A DNA stretch of 64,000 nt from Vibrio rhodolitus (lineage in GTDB: Bacteria; Pseudomonadota; Gammaproteobacteria; Enterobacterales; Vibrionaceae): NCBI RefSeq assembly GCF_003350325.1, contig NZ_QLYZ01000002.1:124001-188000 (forward strand), given 5' to 3'. The notes under the pieces are model-generated. The model was not told the origin of the DNA. It was given only the letters and a program-made list of their open reading frames with translations, and made no database searches. This document shows positions 20,816 to 30,200 of the stretch, piece after piece. The translations under genes were made by a program, and so were the position numbers. Positions within the stretch are counted from its first letter, which is position 1, and the number at the start of each line of letters is the position of its first letter.

Positions 20816-22707
20816 TGTACATTTTTGGATTGCTGGTTTACATCACGATACCAGCATTAGCGTATTACTTTGATGGCTCAAGGGAGTTTATATACGAGTG
20901 TTTTGAGCTTTCACCAGAGATAACAGCGCTAATCGCAATCACTTACCTCTATCCGATTTCAGTTTTCTGTGTTGCGTTTTTCTTTAGGCACCATAAATTC
21001 GCCAATATCGAGTATTTTCGTAGTCAGGTAACGCTATCATCGTCTTTGGCGGTGTCATTTGGTCTGATCGGTACTTTTGTTGGTTTGGCGAATATGATTT
21101 CCGGCATCGCTGCTGGTCTAAACGCATCAGGTGATTTTACCGAGCGTATGGCTTTGCTGCTTAACTCAATTGGTTTGGCGCTGGACTCAATGTCACTTGC
21201 GTTCTTAACATCCATCCTGGGTGTTGGTACGTCTGTCTCTATTCTCGTCGCTTCAAACTACCTCAATTCATTTTTTGATCTTCACCAAGTGAGTAGTGAG
21301 GGAAGTCGATTTGATGGCGATCGTATCGCGCCGCTGTTTGATACAGAACAAAACATCATCAATCAGAACTTCGAGCAAGTGCATGTTACGCTTCAGCAAA
21401 CCTTAGAGCTGGTGCATGACAAAGAAAAAACCTGGACTGACTTACATACTTTGCTCGAATCGAACTCAGGCTCGACAGTGGTCAAGCAGTTTAATCAAAG
21501 CCTTGACCAGCATAACCAAATTGCACTCAATCAAGCTGAGCAGATGCAAAGTATTCGCGAGGAACAACTGCGAACTAACCAAAAAATGGAGCAGTTTTTT
21601 GCTCAATATGCCGAGAATATGAATAGCTTAGCGAATGAAGCCGCCAAGGCTCTTTCAAGCATGTCAGGGCGCATGGAAACCATGGCGGCTGCCAATGAAA
21701 ATATGGAGAAAATCCTCGCACAACACGCAGAAAGAATGGGGGTGGAAGCTGGATTTGTTACCTCTGCAGTTGATGGCATGTCGAATCGTGTTGTGCAGAT
21801 GTCTGACGATATTACTCGCACCCAGCAAATTACCACAGACGTTATTGAGCAAACTTCCGGTGAGCTTGATCGCGTTGCCTCGATTTTGCATGACATACGC
21901 ATAGCGACTGCGCTACCGATTGGCGAGTCACTTAAAAATGCCATTCACGAAGGAAGCTTTTCTTTAGTTTACCAGCCTCAAACTCGTGCTGACGGAAGTT
22001 TGATTGGTGCAGAAGCGTTTATTCGTTGGATAGACCCTGTGCGCGGACCAATCTCAAACTATGAGTTATTCAAACTGGCTAAACAAGAAGGGGTGTCGGT
22101 TGAGGTCGAACTTTGGGTTGTACATTCAACGATTCACCAAGTTTCAAAATGGCAAAAGCAGGGTTGTTGGCAACATGAATGGATCGCGTCGATTAACGCT
22201 ACCAGCGAGCTACTGCTGTCACCAAACTTTGTTAATGACATCGAAATTAACCTCAAGAAATCAGGCGTTAACCCTGGTTCTATCGCCATAGAGATCACTG
22301 AGGATACCATTTCTGGCAACTCTGCTGCGGCTCGAGACAAGATCAGACAGCTGCATAATCTTGGTTTGAAAACTTTCATTGATGATTTTGGTACAGGTTA
22401 TACGTCGCTGATTAACTTAAGAGACTTTGAGATCGATCGATTGAAGATTGATCGCGACATTATCAACGGCATATCGGAAGGAGACGAATCGAGTTTCAAC
22501 TTGGTTAAGTCGGTCATGATGATGGCAGAACAAATGAATATCCAAGTACAGGCGGAAGGCGTTGAGGTGCAGCAGCAAGTCGACAAATTGGTTGAGGTTG
22601 GTTGTGAATACTTCCAAGGTTATCACTTCGGTAAACCTGTTGCGTCGAGTGAATTTGAATCTCAATACCTAACTTCAGAGCAGCCTGTCTTAGAGGCAGA
22701 AGTATAA
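20815..22707 (+). CDS. MotA/ExbB-like proton-channel subunit fused to EAL domain
   Basis: This protein has 630 residues from the ATG at 20815, chosen because GGGAG sits 8 bases upstream and the ATG overlaps the previous stop. Four membrane segments lie at about 1-19, 36-58, 76-98 and 118-148. The third contains GLIGTFVGL and the fourth AFLTSILGVGTSV, the conserved channel helices of the MotA/TolQ/ExbB superfamily (SiiB in SPI-4). A long Gln/Glu-rich coiled coil (about 175-355) leads to an EAL domain (about 365-615). Its phosphodiesterase residues are visible: E400 (as EAF rather than EAL), N461, E496, D523-D524 in DDFGTG, K544, E581 and Q601. No GGDEF is present. It would therefore couple ion flow across the inner membrane to cytoplasmic c-di-GMP, by hydrolysis or sensing. 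I know of no EAL domain in the SPI-4 SiiB protein. Confidence 0.85.
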   Translation: MYIFGLLVYITIPALAYYFDGSREFIYECFELSPEITALIAITYLYPISVFCVAFFFRHHKFANIEYFRSQVTLSSSLAVSFGLIGTFVGLANMISGIAAGLNASGDFTERMALLLNSIGLALDSMSLAFLTSILGVGTSVSILVASNYLNSFFDLHQVSSEGSRFDGDRIAPLFDTEQNIINQNFEQVHVTLQQTLELVHDKEKTWTDLHTLLESNSGSTVVKQFNQSLDQHNQIALNQAEQMQSIREEQLRTNQKMEQFFAQYAENMNSLANEAAKALSSMSGRMETMAAANENMEKILAQHAERMGVEAGFVTSAVDGMSNRVVQMSDDITRTQQITTDVIEQTSGELDRVASILHDIRIATALPIGESLKNAIHEGSFSLVYQPQTRADGSLIGAEAFIRWIDPVRGPISNYELFKLAKQEGVSVEVELWVVHSTIHQVSKWQKQGCWQHEWIASINATSELLLSPNFVNDIEINLKKSGVNPGSIAIEITEDTISGNSAAARDKIRQLHNLGLKTFIDDFGTGYTSLINLRDFEIDRLKIDRDIINGISEGDESSFNLVKSVMMMAEQMNIQVQAEGVEVQQQVDKLVEVGCEYFQGYHFGKPVASSEFESQYLTSEQPVLEAEV

Positions 22708-22714
22708 ATCGTAG

Positions 22715-22755
22715 CGCCGCAAAGGTGACGAAAGTTGAATTCAACCTTTGCGGCG
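22715..22755 (+). other. Strong intercistronic hairpin before the ABC transporter gene
   Basis: A perfect 12-bp stem, CGCCGCAAAGGT (22715-22726) pairing with ACCTTTGCGGCG (22744-22755), closes a 17-nt loop. The loop and the 3' arm also contain a 12-base palindrome GTTGAATTCAAC (22734-22745), so two folds overlap by two bases and compete at the stem tip. There is no T-run, so simple termination is unlikely. It lies in the only sizeable gap (102 bp) of the exporter operon. Confidence 0.6.
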
Positions 22756-22809
22756 AATGACATAGCCAATCAAACCAAGAACTTGGTTTGCTAACAGACT
22801 GAGATGTAG

Positions 22810-24750
22810 ATGAAAGCAACCGTTAAGAAGTTAATTGTAGATTCAAAGGCTGACTTTGATTGGAAAGCGTTTGAGCGGCTAAGTTACGAGAATTTAGATT
22901 CGTTTATCACCTACCTGGATGCGCTATTTCAAGACTCATTGTTTGATTATCATTTTGAGCGACTAACAGTAAAAGACAGCAATGATCTGCCAGATTCGTT
23001 TGTCACGTTGGAAAGTGATGCGAGTTACGTTCATCGAGTTGGTACCTCTTTTGTCGCTGAGGACAAAAAGCCTATTGATACCGAGCACCTGATCGGCAAA
23101 GAAGTCGTCCATATTCAGCAGTATCCTAAAAAACTATCGAGTCGCCAATTCATCGAAACCATCTTTTCACTTTATCCGCGCATCAATTTTCTCCTTATTG
23201 CCGCGGTACCCTTTATCTTAATTCCGGCGTTTTATGCCAATTTGTTTAACACTCGGCTGATCTTCAATGAGTTAATTTCAACCTTGTTGTATGTCACCAC
23301 AGCATTTGTTCTATTGTGGGGTATCGAGTATTCCCTCAAGCATTTTATTAAGAAACACCACTTAACCGCAGTAGACAAAAATGCATTGAAGATCGAACGC
23401 TATATTCTTAGTGTCATGCCTTTTTTTAGACATAAAGATGTGCTGACTAAAGTGAGGATGGTTGAATCTAACCGCAAGGTAATATGGGACAACTTGTCCG
23501 GTTTGATCATTGACGTGGTGAATTTCTCTTTAGTCGTCGCGCTGCTGTTTGTTTTTATCGGATCACAAGCTCTGCTTTTACTCGCTTTTTATCTTGCGAT
23601 AGTTATTGTCTCTACTTACTTGAGATACCGTAATTACACCTTATATATTGAGCATGAGTCGGCGCAGCAGGATCTGCTCAACGAGCGGATTTCTTACTAT
23701 AAAAACAACAAGCAACTGAGATTTTTTGATACTGAAGCGACCTTGAATAACTTTGAGTTATCGTGCAAGAAGTCTTTTTCCAGTGATCATGACATTGCGA
23801 CGTTTAATTTTAACTGGGACGAGTTTGTCAGACTAAGCTCATTTCTTGCTAGCTTTGTGCTGTTTAGTACTATCTTTTTCGCCTCTAAAGCCAATACTGA
23901 GATTTTTAATGTCTTAATCGCTTTGCTTATCCTTAATGGGCGTGCATCCTCAAGCATGATTAGTTTGGTGACAAAAAGCTTTTTCATCTTAACCTCAACT
24001 TACCATCTCAATACCGCATTTAAGGACGTGTTCGAAAAGATAGAAGCTCGTTTGATGAAAAAAGGGTTGATGGTGGATGGTATTTCAAGTGTTAAGCTGA
24101 AAAATCTAACCATTTCTGTTGATGAGCGAGTTCTACTCGAAGATATCAATCTAACGTTAACCAAAGGCAATATCTATGGTTTTGCGGGGAATATAGGCTG
24201 CGGTAAATCCACTTTAATGGCAAGTATTCTACAAAACCATACAGAGTACACCGGTGCAGTGCAATATAACGAATTCTATAATGGTATTGACCTAGATAGG
24301 GCGGTGTTTGCTAAGTTGGTCGCTTATCTTGACCCGAGTAGTGATTTTATACGTGGTTCAATCTACTCCAACTTTTATCTACGCGGCATACGTGATGCCA
24401 ATCGTATCGCGCAAATATGCACTGCGATCTTTAACGACATACCGATAGATTATGAGTTTATTTTCCAGCGTGATATTTCAACCATCGAAATGTCGACGGG
24501 GCAAAAAAGAAAGCTGCTACTTTATATGAGCCTAGATAAACATAAGCGCTTGGTTGTGTTAGATGAGGCTTTAATTAACCTCTCGCCGCTCGATGTCGTC
24601 GCCATGCTTAAGTACATTCGCACTGAGTTAAAGGATTCAATTGTTTTGGTTGTTTCTCACGATAGAAATGTACTCGCGCAGATCAACAATATTTTTGAAA
24701 TCAAAGATAAACAAGTAGTAACGGTCAAAAGCGCGACAGTAAGGGTTTGA
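22810..24750 (+). CDS. Type I secretion ABC transporter with atypical ATPase motifs (SiiF-like)
   Basis: This 646-residue protein has an N-terminal cytoplasmic region (about 1-120) that could be a degenerate C39-like domain, though no peptidase motif is visible. A transmembrane domain with about six spans (126-385) and a C-terminal nucleotide-binding domain (425-646) follow. Walker A is GNIGCGKST (460-468), Walker B VVLDE (582-586) and the H-loop His617. Two motifs are unusual: the signature reads MSTGQ (561-565) instead of LSGGQ, and the Q-loop glutamine is replaced within AYLDPSSD (about 505-512). Size and domain order fit an export ATPase for the adjacent giant adhesin. It starts 102 bp after the EAL fusion gene behind a strong hairpin. 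Confidence 0.82.
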   Translation: MKATVKKLIVDSKADFDWKAFERLSYENLDSFITYLDALFQDSLFDYHFERLTVKDSNDLPDSFVTLESDASYVHRVGTSFVAEDKKPIDTEHLIGKEVVHIQQYPKKLSSRQFIETIFSLYPRINFLLIAAVPFILIPAFYANLFNTRLIFNELISTLLYVTTAFVLLWGIEYSLKHFIKKHHLTAVDKNALKIERYILSVMPFFRHKDVLTKVRMVESNRKVIWDNLSGLIIDVVNFSLVVALLFVFIGSQALLLLAFYLAIVIVSTYLRYRNYTLYIEHESAQQDLLNERISYYKNNKQLRFFDTEATLNNFELSCKKSFSSDHDIATFNFNWDEFVRLSSFLASFVLFSTIFFASKANTEIFNVLIALLILNGRASSSMISLVTKSFFILTSTYHLNTAFKDVFEKIEARLMKKGLMVDGISSVKLKNLTISVDERVLLEDINLTLTKGNIYGFAGNIGCGKSTLMASILQNHTEYTGAVQYNEFYNGIDLDRAVFAKLVAYLDPSSDFIRGSIYSNFYLRGIRDANRIAQICTAIFNDIPIDYEFIFQRDISTIEMSTGQKRKLLLYMSLDKHKRLVVLDEALINLSPLDVVAMLKYIRTELKDSIVLVVSHDRNVLAQINNIFEIKDKQVVTVKSATVRV

Positions 24751-24768
24751 TATCAAGATCAAACCCTT
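24741..24768. terminator. Hairpin between convergent genes, possible bidirectional terminator
   Basis: An 11-bp perfect stem (AAGGGTTTGAT / ATCAAACCCTT) with a 6-nt loop spans the stop codon of the ABC transporter gene and faces the end of the convergent DMT gene. No T-run follows on either strand, so terminator activity is uncertain. Confidence 0.45.
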
Positions 24769-24779
24769 AGGGTTGGTGG

Positions 24780-25673
24780 CTAATCTAGGAAGAACAAAGA
24801 GATGCCAGCAATAGCCGCTAGCGTACCTACAATGCTTTTCATCGTTGGCTTTTCCCCTTTGAATGCACAGATCGCCAGCATAAACAGTGGACTGGTTGCG
24901 ATGATGGTCTGAGCAATGGCAGGGTTCGCGTACTTTAAGGCTGATTGTTGTAGCCACAACGCGAGGAATGTGCCAACAAAAATCGCTAAAAGCAATGTCA
25001 AAAAGGCTCGTTGAGTCAGTTGTTTAAAATGATTTTTTATCTGCTTAAACGGCTGTTTTTCAGCAAATATAATGATCAATACTACCGCCAATACACCTAC
25101 CACTAAGCGGATAAATGCGCCAAGTAGTGGCGGTAAATCCCCCGCAACTAAAGCGTAGTGTGATATCACCACACCGGTTGCCTGACATGTGCTCGCGAGC
25201 AAACCAAAGCCAATACCCGACCAAGATACAGTGCTTTGCCCAGTGTTATTTGGCTGAAGTATCACGAAGGTCACCGCGACAGTGGTGATCACCACCCCAA
25301 GCCAACTTTGAATAGGTAGCACACTGCCAAGGAAAACTAACGCTAATATGCCAGACAGTGGCGGCGCGAGAGACTCGAGTAGTAACGTTTTATTGGCGCC
25401 AATACGTTTCAACGAGGCAAAATAGGCACTGTCACCAATAGCAATACCGATAACACCTGAGACGGCTAGTACCAGTAAATGCTTTGAGTCAATTGAATCG
25501 GGAATAGTAGCTGTTAAAGGGATAACGAGTGCCATCATTAGCGATGCGATAACACCCTTAACGATATTAAGTTGAAGTGCAGAAAAGTGATGGCTAAATT
25601 GACCGTAAATCCAAGTGGCGATTGCCCACACCGCAGCGGCTGATAGCGCTGATAATTCACCGACGTACTGCAA
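24780..25673 (-). CDS. EamA/DMT-family transporter
   Basis: This 297-residue, very hydrophobic protein has about ten membrane segments arranged as two EamA repeats, the drug/metabolite transporter fold. The first repeat contains ALSAAAVWAIATW near the N-terminus, and the second starts around residue 150 with SGIGFGLLASTCQATG. The substrate cannot be told from sequence. The start is a TTG at 25673 with AGGAG eight bases upstream; the next in-frame Met lies inside the second helix, so TTG initiation is likely. It is convergent with the adhesin exporter operon and separated by a hairpin. Confidence 0.85.
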   Translation of the reverse strand: MQYVGELSALSAAAVWAIATWIYGQFSHHFSALQLNIVKGVIASLMMALVIPLTATIPDSIDSKHLLVLAVSGVIGIAIGDSAYFASLKRIGANKTLLLESLAPPLSGILALVFLGSVLPIQSWLGVVITTVAVTFVILQPNNTGQSTVSWSGIGFGLLASTCQATGVVISHYALVAGDLPPLLGAFIRLVVGVLAVVLIIIFAEKQPFKQIKNHFKQLTQRAFLTLLLAIFVGTFLALWLQQSALKYANPAIAQTIIATSPLFMLAICAFKGEKPTMKSIVGTLAAIAGISLFFLD

Positions 25674-26082
25674 TTTCGGGGCTCCTAAGATAATTACATC
25701 GGGTTAAAGAGAAAGAGACTATAAGCGAATTCGAAGTTTGGCAAAGTGCCAGCAAGCGTTTTTGTGATATCTGATTCGATTGTTTGGAGGTTGTTGTTGA
25801 AGGGAGGGAATCTAAAAATAGCGACTGACGAGCAGATTTAAAAGGGTGAACTGGAGTTGCTTTAGCCTTGATTCCTCAGCCGGAATTTTGTGAAACCTAG
25901 ACTAAAACAAAACCAGTTCGATTTGTTGCTTTTTTATGAGATTACTCTGTTCATCCATAGACTGGACTAGGTAAGAGAACACCTACTAAACGTTGTTAGC
26001 AAACATCAATAAATCAAATACAGTGGTTAACTGAGTTTGCGCGGTGAATCTTAACAGCGCACCTGATAATAACTACTTATAA

Positions 26083-26107
26083 CCCAATTACATTGAATGT
26101 AATTGGG
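26083..26107. repeat. Perfect 11-bp inverted repeat
   Basis: CCCAATTACAT and its exact reverse complement flank a TGA loop. It may be an operator or an RNA hairpin; no T-run follows. Confidence 0.6.
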
Positions 26108-26109
26108 AT

Positions 26110-26178
26110 ATAACGAAATCTATATGGCGCTATTGTCAGTAAATGAAACGCTAGCCCGTATTCGAGAGATTTCGTTAT
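26110..26178. repeat. 12-bp inverted repeat flanking 45 bp
   Basis: ATAACGAAATCT (26110-26121) is repeated inverted as AGATTTCGTTAT (26167-26178), the second copy overlapping a TATAAT. It lies directly beside the 26083-26107 palindrome. A small repeat element or a paired operator is possible; undetermined. Confidence 0.5.
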
Positions 26179-26207
26179 AATCCGCTTTAAATTCCAATAA
26201 GGTTGAT

Positions 26208-26615
26208 ATGCAAGTGGACAAAATCATTGATAAATTGGCGTGGATTACTATCCAAGATGGTAAGTTTCTAGCCGTACGCTCGAAAGGAAAAGAGTTGTTC
26301 TACCTGCCGGGTGGTAAGCGTGAACAAGGTGAAAGCGATCAGCAAGCGCTTGTGCGTGAAATCAAAGAAGAGCTGTCGGTTGATTTAGATAGAGATACTA
26401 TCAAATACGCTGGAACGTATAGTGCGCAAGCAGATGGTAAAGCAAGTGGTGTGACGGTTCAATTGACTTGTTATTTTGCTGATTTCAGCGGTGAATTAGC
26501 AGCCGATGCCGAAATTGAAGAACTTCGCTTTATCGGCACTGAAGAGCGCGAAGTTTGCTCGTTAGCAGCTTTGGTTGTGCTTGATTCGCTCGTCGATCAG
26601 CAACTGGTTAAATAG
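26208..26615 (+). CDS. Nudix hydrolase
   Basis: This 135-residue protein has a complete Nudix box at about 40-62 (G-KREQG-E, then REIKEELSV), which binds metal and hydrolyses nucleoside diphosphates linked to another group. The short length and single domain fit MutT-like housecleaning enzymes; the exact substrate is unknown. The ATG follows AAGG by about six bases. It stands alone, divergent from the DMT gene and followed by the DUF2999 gene on the same strand. Confidence 0.88.
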   Translation: MQVDKIIDKLAWITIQDGKFLAVRSKGKELFYLPGGKREQGESDQQALVREIKEELSVDLDRDTIKYAGTYSAQADGKASGVTVQLTCYFADFSGELAADAEIEELRFIGTEEREVCSLAALVVLDSLVDQQLVK

Positions 26616-26750
26616 CCAAGCGCGGCTAGCTTGTCTGGTTAGTTTAACTAATGCTCAATCAGGCGAGGCAGGGCACAATCTGCTTAGACGGCGTAACAGT
26701 TAGTGATAAACTTACGCTCAAGATATTAATTGAATGTGAAAGGTATTGAG

Positions 26751-27002
26751 ATGAACCCTATTATCGCACTGCTGAAAGAAAACAATATTAGCGATGAGCA
26801 AATCAGCGAGATTTTCGAGACGTTGACGCAAAACCCACTTGCAGCAATGGCGACCATTGCCCAACTAGGTTTACCGCAAGATAAGCTGCAAATGTTGATG
26901 GCGCAGGTGATGCAAAATCCAGCATTAATCAAAGAAGCGGTTGATGAGCTAGGTCTTGATTTTGCAAAGGTAGAAGCGGCTAAAGAGCAACTACAAAAAT
27001 AG
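26751..27002 (+). CDS. DUF2999 family small protein
   Basis: This is an 83-residue helical protein starting MNPIIALLKENNISDEQ, which I recognise as the DUF2999 family of Vibrio and relatives; function unknown. The ATG at 26751 is preferred over an in-frame ATG-like start 21 bases upstream because AAAGG lies about 8 bases before it and family members begin MNPI. The sequence is a run of short helices with a repeated QNPxL motif (QNPLAAM, QNPALIK), resembling two copies of a helical hairpin. No signal peptide or membrane segment is seen. Confidence 0.8.
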   Translation: MNPIIALLKENNISDEQISEIFETLTQNPLAAMATIAQLGLPQDKLQMLMAQVMQNPALIKEAVDELGLDFAKVEAAKEQLQK

Positions 27003-27023
27003 TGTCTAGCTGTATTGCGAAAG

Positions 27024-27067
27024 GTCGTTGAAAGGAGTTGGTGTCGATTTCTCTCAGCGACTTTTTT
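27024..27067 (+). terminator. Intrinsic terminator after the DUF2999 gene
   Basis: GTCGTTGA pairs with TCAGCGAC (one G-U) across a 22-nt loop and is followed by six T. Confidence 0.65.
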
Positions 27068-27207
27068 ATATCAGTTAAATCTCTAGAAACAGATCACGTT
27101 CGATTACTTATAAGCAGTTGAATTTGAATGGTTCTGACAAAACGAACAACAAGTTCCGCGTATAATGCGCATATTATTCGATATAGGCGAAGGAGTAAGA
27201 AGTCATA

Positions 27208-30200
27208 ATGTCGAGCAAGTTTAGTCAAGCGGTCACAAAGTTTCGAACTTTGCCGCGCGCAATTCGTTGGGCAACGTATTCTGCTGGTGGATACCTAACG
27301 TATGCAGCGCTAGTCGGCGCTTTAGTTCCTTATGTTGCAGAGCAACAGGTTCCTAAACAACTTTCTAGCCTAATTGAGCGTCCTGTTCAACTGGGCAAAG
27401 TCGCAATTAACCCGTTCACTCTGCAAATTAGCATCGATCAGTTTGCGATCCTTGAAGGGGATAAACCATTTGTTCAATTTAACCAAGCTGCACTGCAAGT
27501 TAACTTTTGGCAATCAATCCTAAATGGTCAGCTTGAAGTAGAGTACATCAAACTGGACCAGCCGTTGGTAAAGATTGACAGGCTGTCTGACTCTCCGCAA
27601 ACCACTTTTAACTTTAGCGACATTCTTGCCGCGGTAGAGAAAAATAGCCCACCAGCTCAGGAAAACGAGCAGTCAAATGAAGAGGTGGTTGATAGAAACG
27701 CGCCACTATTCCCGGTCTACATCAAGCAAACGGCGCTGACTAACGGTGAAATCTACTTCTATGATGCAGTCACAGATACGCAACTTGCATACCCAAGTAT
27801 CAACGTTACTGTGTCTGATTTTGCTACGCAGAATCTCTTGAGTGGCGATGCTCAACTTAATCACTACCGGGTTGATATCACTGACAACGATTCAGCTAAC
27901 GTTGCACTCGAAGGTCAGTTGCAGTTAAAACCATTACGTGTGGTTGGTAATGTTGCAATCAAAGACATTCAATTACCGAAACTGTGGAGCTTTGCTGATC
28001 ACGAGTTTGCTGCCAAATTAAGCTCGGGTAAATTGAGTTTTGCTACTCAATACACTGTTGAGCAAACGCTAGGTGAAACGCCAGAGCAAGATGTTGTTAC
28101 TGTAGTGACCGACTCTGGTGATTTGTCGCTTGAACAACTCAATTTTGATGCTTACGGTAAATCAGTGGTTTCACTGCAAAGCTTTGCGATTAAAGGTATT
28201 GCGGCGAATACAGCGACTCAACAAGTTATCGTTGACGGCATTGACTCTAATGGATTAGTGGTCTCAGCAAAAGTTGATGCTAAGGGCGCGGATCTTGCTG
28301 AGTTATTTACTCCTAAATCGAGCGCGAACGCGGAGCAAAGTAGCGACAACACCGCTGGAGCCGATAAGCAGAGTGACGAAGCGAAAAGCACGGCGAACAC
28401 TGTAGATACTGATTCTGGCAGCATGACGAAACCATGGTTGGTGACGCTAGGCGGTATTGAGCTTAAAGACTACGCGCTAAATGTTGAAGAAAACTTGCTC
28501 ACCAATAAAGCCAATAAATGGCAACTGGCTGCGATTAACTTATCAACTAAATCGATAGTGAGCGATCTGTCTCAGCCAATAGAGTTTGATCTATCTGCGT
28601 CTCTAAATGGTAAAGGTGATTTGAGCGTAAGAGGTGAGGCGGATGTACTAAAGCAGAGTGTCGATGCAGATATTGCCGTCAAATCACTTAAGCTTGCTCA
28701 GTTCCAGCCGTACATTGCTACTGCGGTTAACGCTACATTAACCAGTGGTGAGTTTACAGCTAATACTAAGCTGAGTGCTGACGCTAATGGCAAGGTTGTT
28801 GCCAGTGGTAGCGCTGCGGTTAATCATCTATCTGTACGTGACAACAAGCTGAAAAAGCCGTTTGTTAAGTGGCGCTCTTTAGCGGTCAACAAGTTTGCCT
28901 TCGATCTCAATAAATCCAAACTTGATATCGATACACTAAGCTTAAGCCAACCTTACGCGCGAGTGGTGATCAACAAAGATCGAACCACCAATATTGGTGA
29001 TTTGGTTGTGGAGCAGCCAACGGCAGCTAAGCAAAATAGTGCAAAAACAAGTAGTACGGCAGCGGGTGCCAGCAAGCCATTTGCTTTGAAAGTGCGCAAT
29101 ATTTCGTTTAAAGACGGTTCGGCTTTCTTTGCTGATAACTCGTTAACACCAAACTTTGCTTCCGGTATTGAACAGTTGCACGGCAGTATTGGTCATGTGT
29201 CGAGTATTCCAGGGACTAAAGCGTCGGTAGATATTAGTGGCAGTATTGACCGTTACGCACCAGTTAAAGTCAAAGGTGAAATCAACCCGTTATTGGAAAA
29301 GCCTTATTTGGATTTGGACGTACTGTTTAAGAGCATTGAACTTACCACGGTTAACCCTTACTCAGGTACCTATGCCGGTCATTACATCGACAAAGGTCAA
29401 TTGACGCTAGCGCTAAACTACAAGTTGGAGAACAACCAGCTACAAGGTTCTAACCATGTCGTGGTTGATCAGCTAAAACTGGGTAAAGCAAGTGACAGTG
29501 ATTTAGCGACAGATTTGCCTATCAAACTCGCAATTGCCTTACTGCAAGACAGTAATGGAGTGATTGACTTAGGTATGGATGTGTCTGGTGATGTAAATGA
29601 TCCTGAGTTTAGTGTTGGTGCAGTAATTTGGCAGACACTATCTAACATCATTACCAAAGCAGTCACAGCGCCATTCTCGTTTATCGCCGGACTTGCGGAT
29701 GCAGATGATGAACTGAACGAAGTAAGTTTTTCTTTTGGAGTGGATCAACTCGATGCAGAACAACAAGAAAAGCTTGCGCAACTTGGTGAGGCGTTAGAGA
29801 CACGCCCGATGCTAACGCTGTCTGTCGATGGTTCGGTTGATGCGATTGAAGACAGTAAAGCACTGGCACTTAGTAAATTCGAACAGAAGTTAGCTGAGCA
29901 AGCCAATATGTCAGTTGAACAGCTACCACAGGACTTAACTGCTAGCTCTATTCCAGTGCAAGGTCCGCTGTCAGAAGCTCTAATCGCAACCTATCAGCAG
30001 CAGTTTGGTACAGAGGCTGATGCGGTTCGAGATACGATAGAGCAAGATCTAGATAGCAAAGATAAAGATTATACCGATGAAGAACTCGATCGCCGTTGGC
30101 ATATCGCACTCTACAACTTGGTGCTGAACGAGCAGCAAGTAACGCCTGCTGAGTTAGGGCAACTAGCCCAAAGGCGTGCACAATCGGTTAAAGCGTATCT

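Larger units (their letters stand above)
25674..26207. other. 534-bp intergenic region between divergent genes
   Basis: No convincing coding sequence. It holds the promoters of the divergent DMT and Nudix genes and, at its right end, two inverted repeats listed separately. A TATAAT at 26176-26181, 26 bases before the Nudix start, could be a -10 element, but no good -35 is seen. Confidence 0.6.

Noticed and set aside
17329..24750. Zorya-type phage defence (ZorA/ZorB)
   Set aside because: The channel-plus-coiled-coil layout is similar, but there are no ZorC/D/E-like genes and the neighbours are an adhesin and type I secretion parts.
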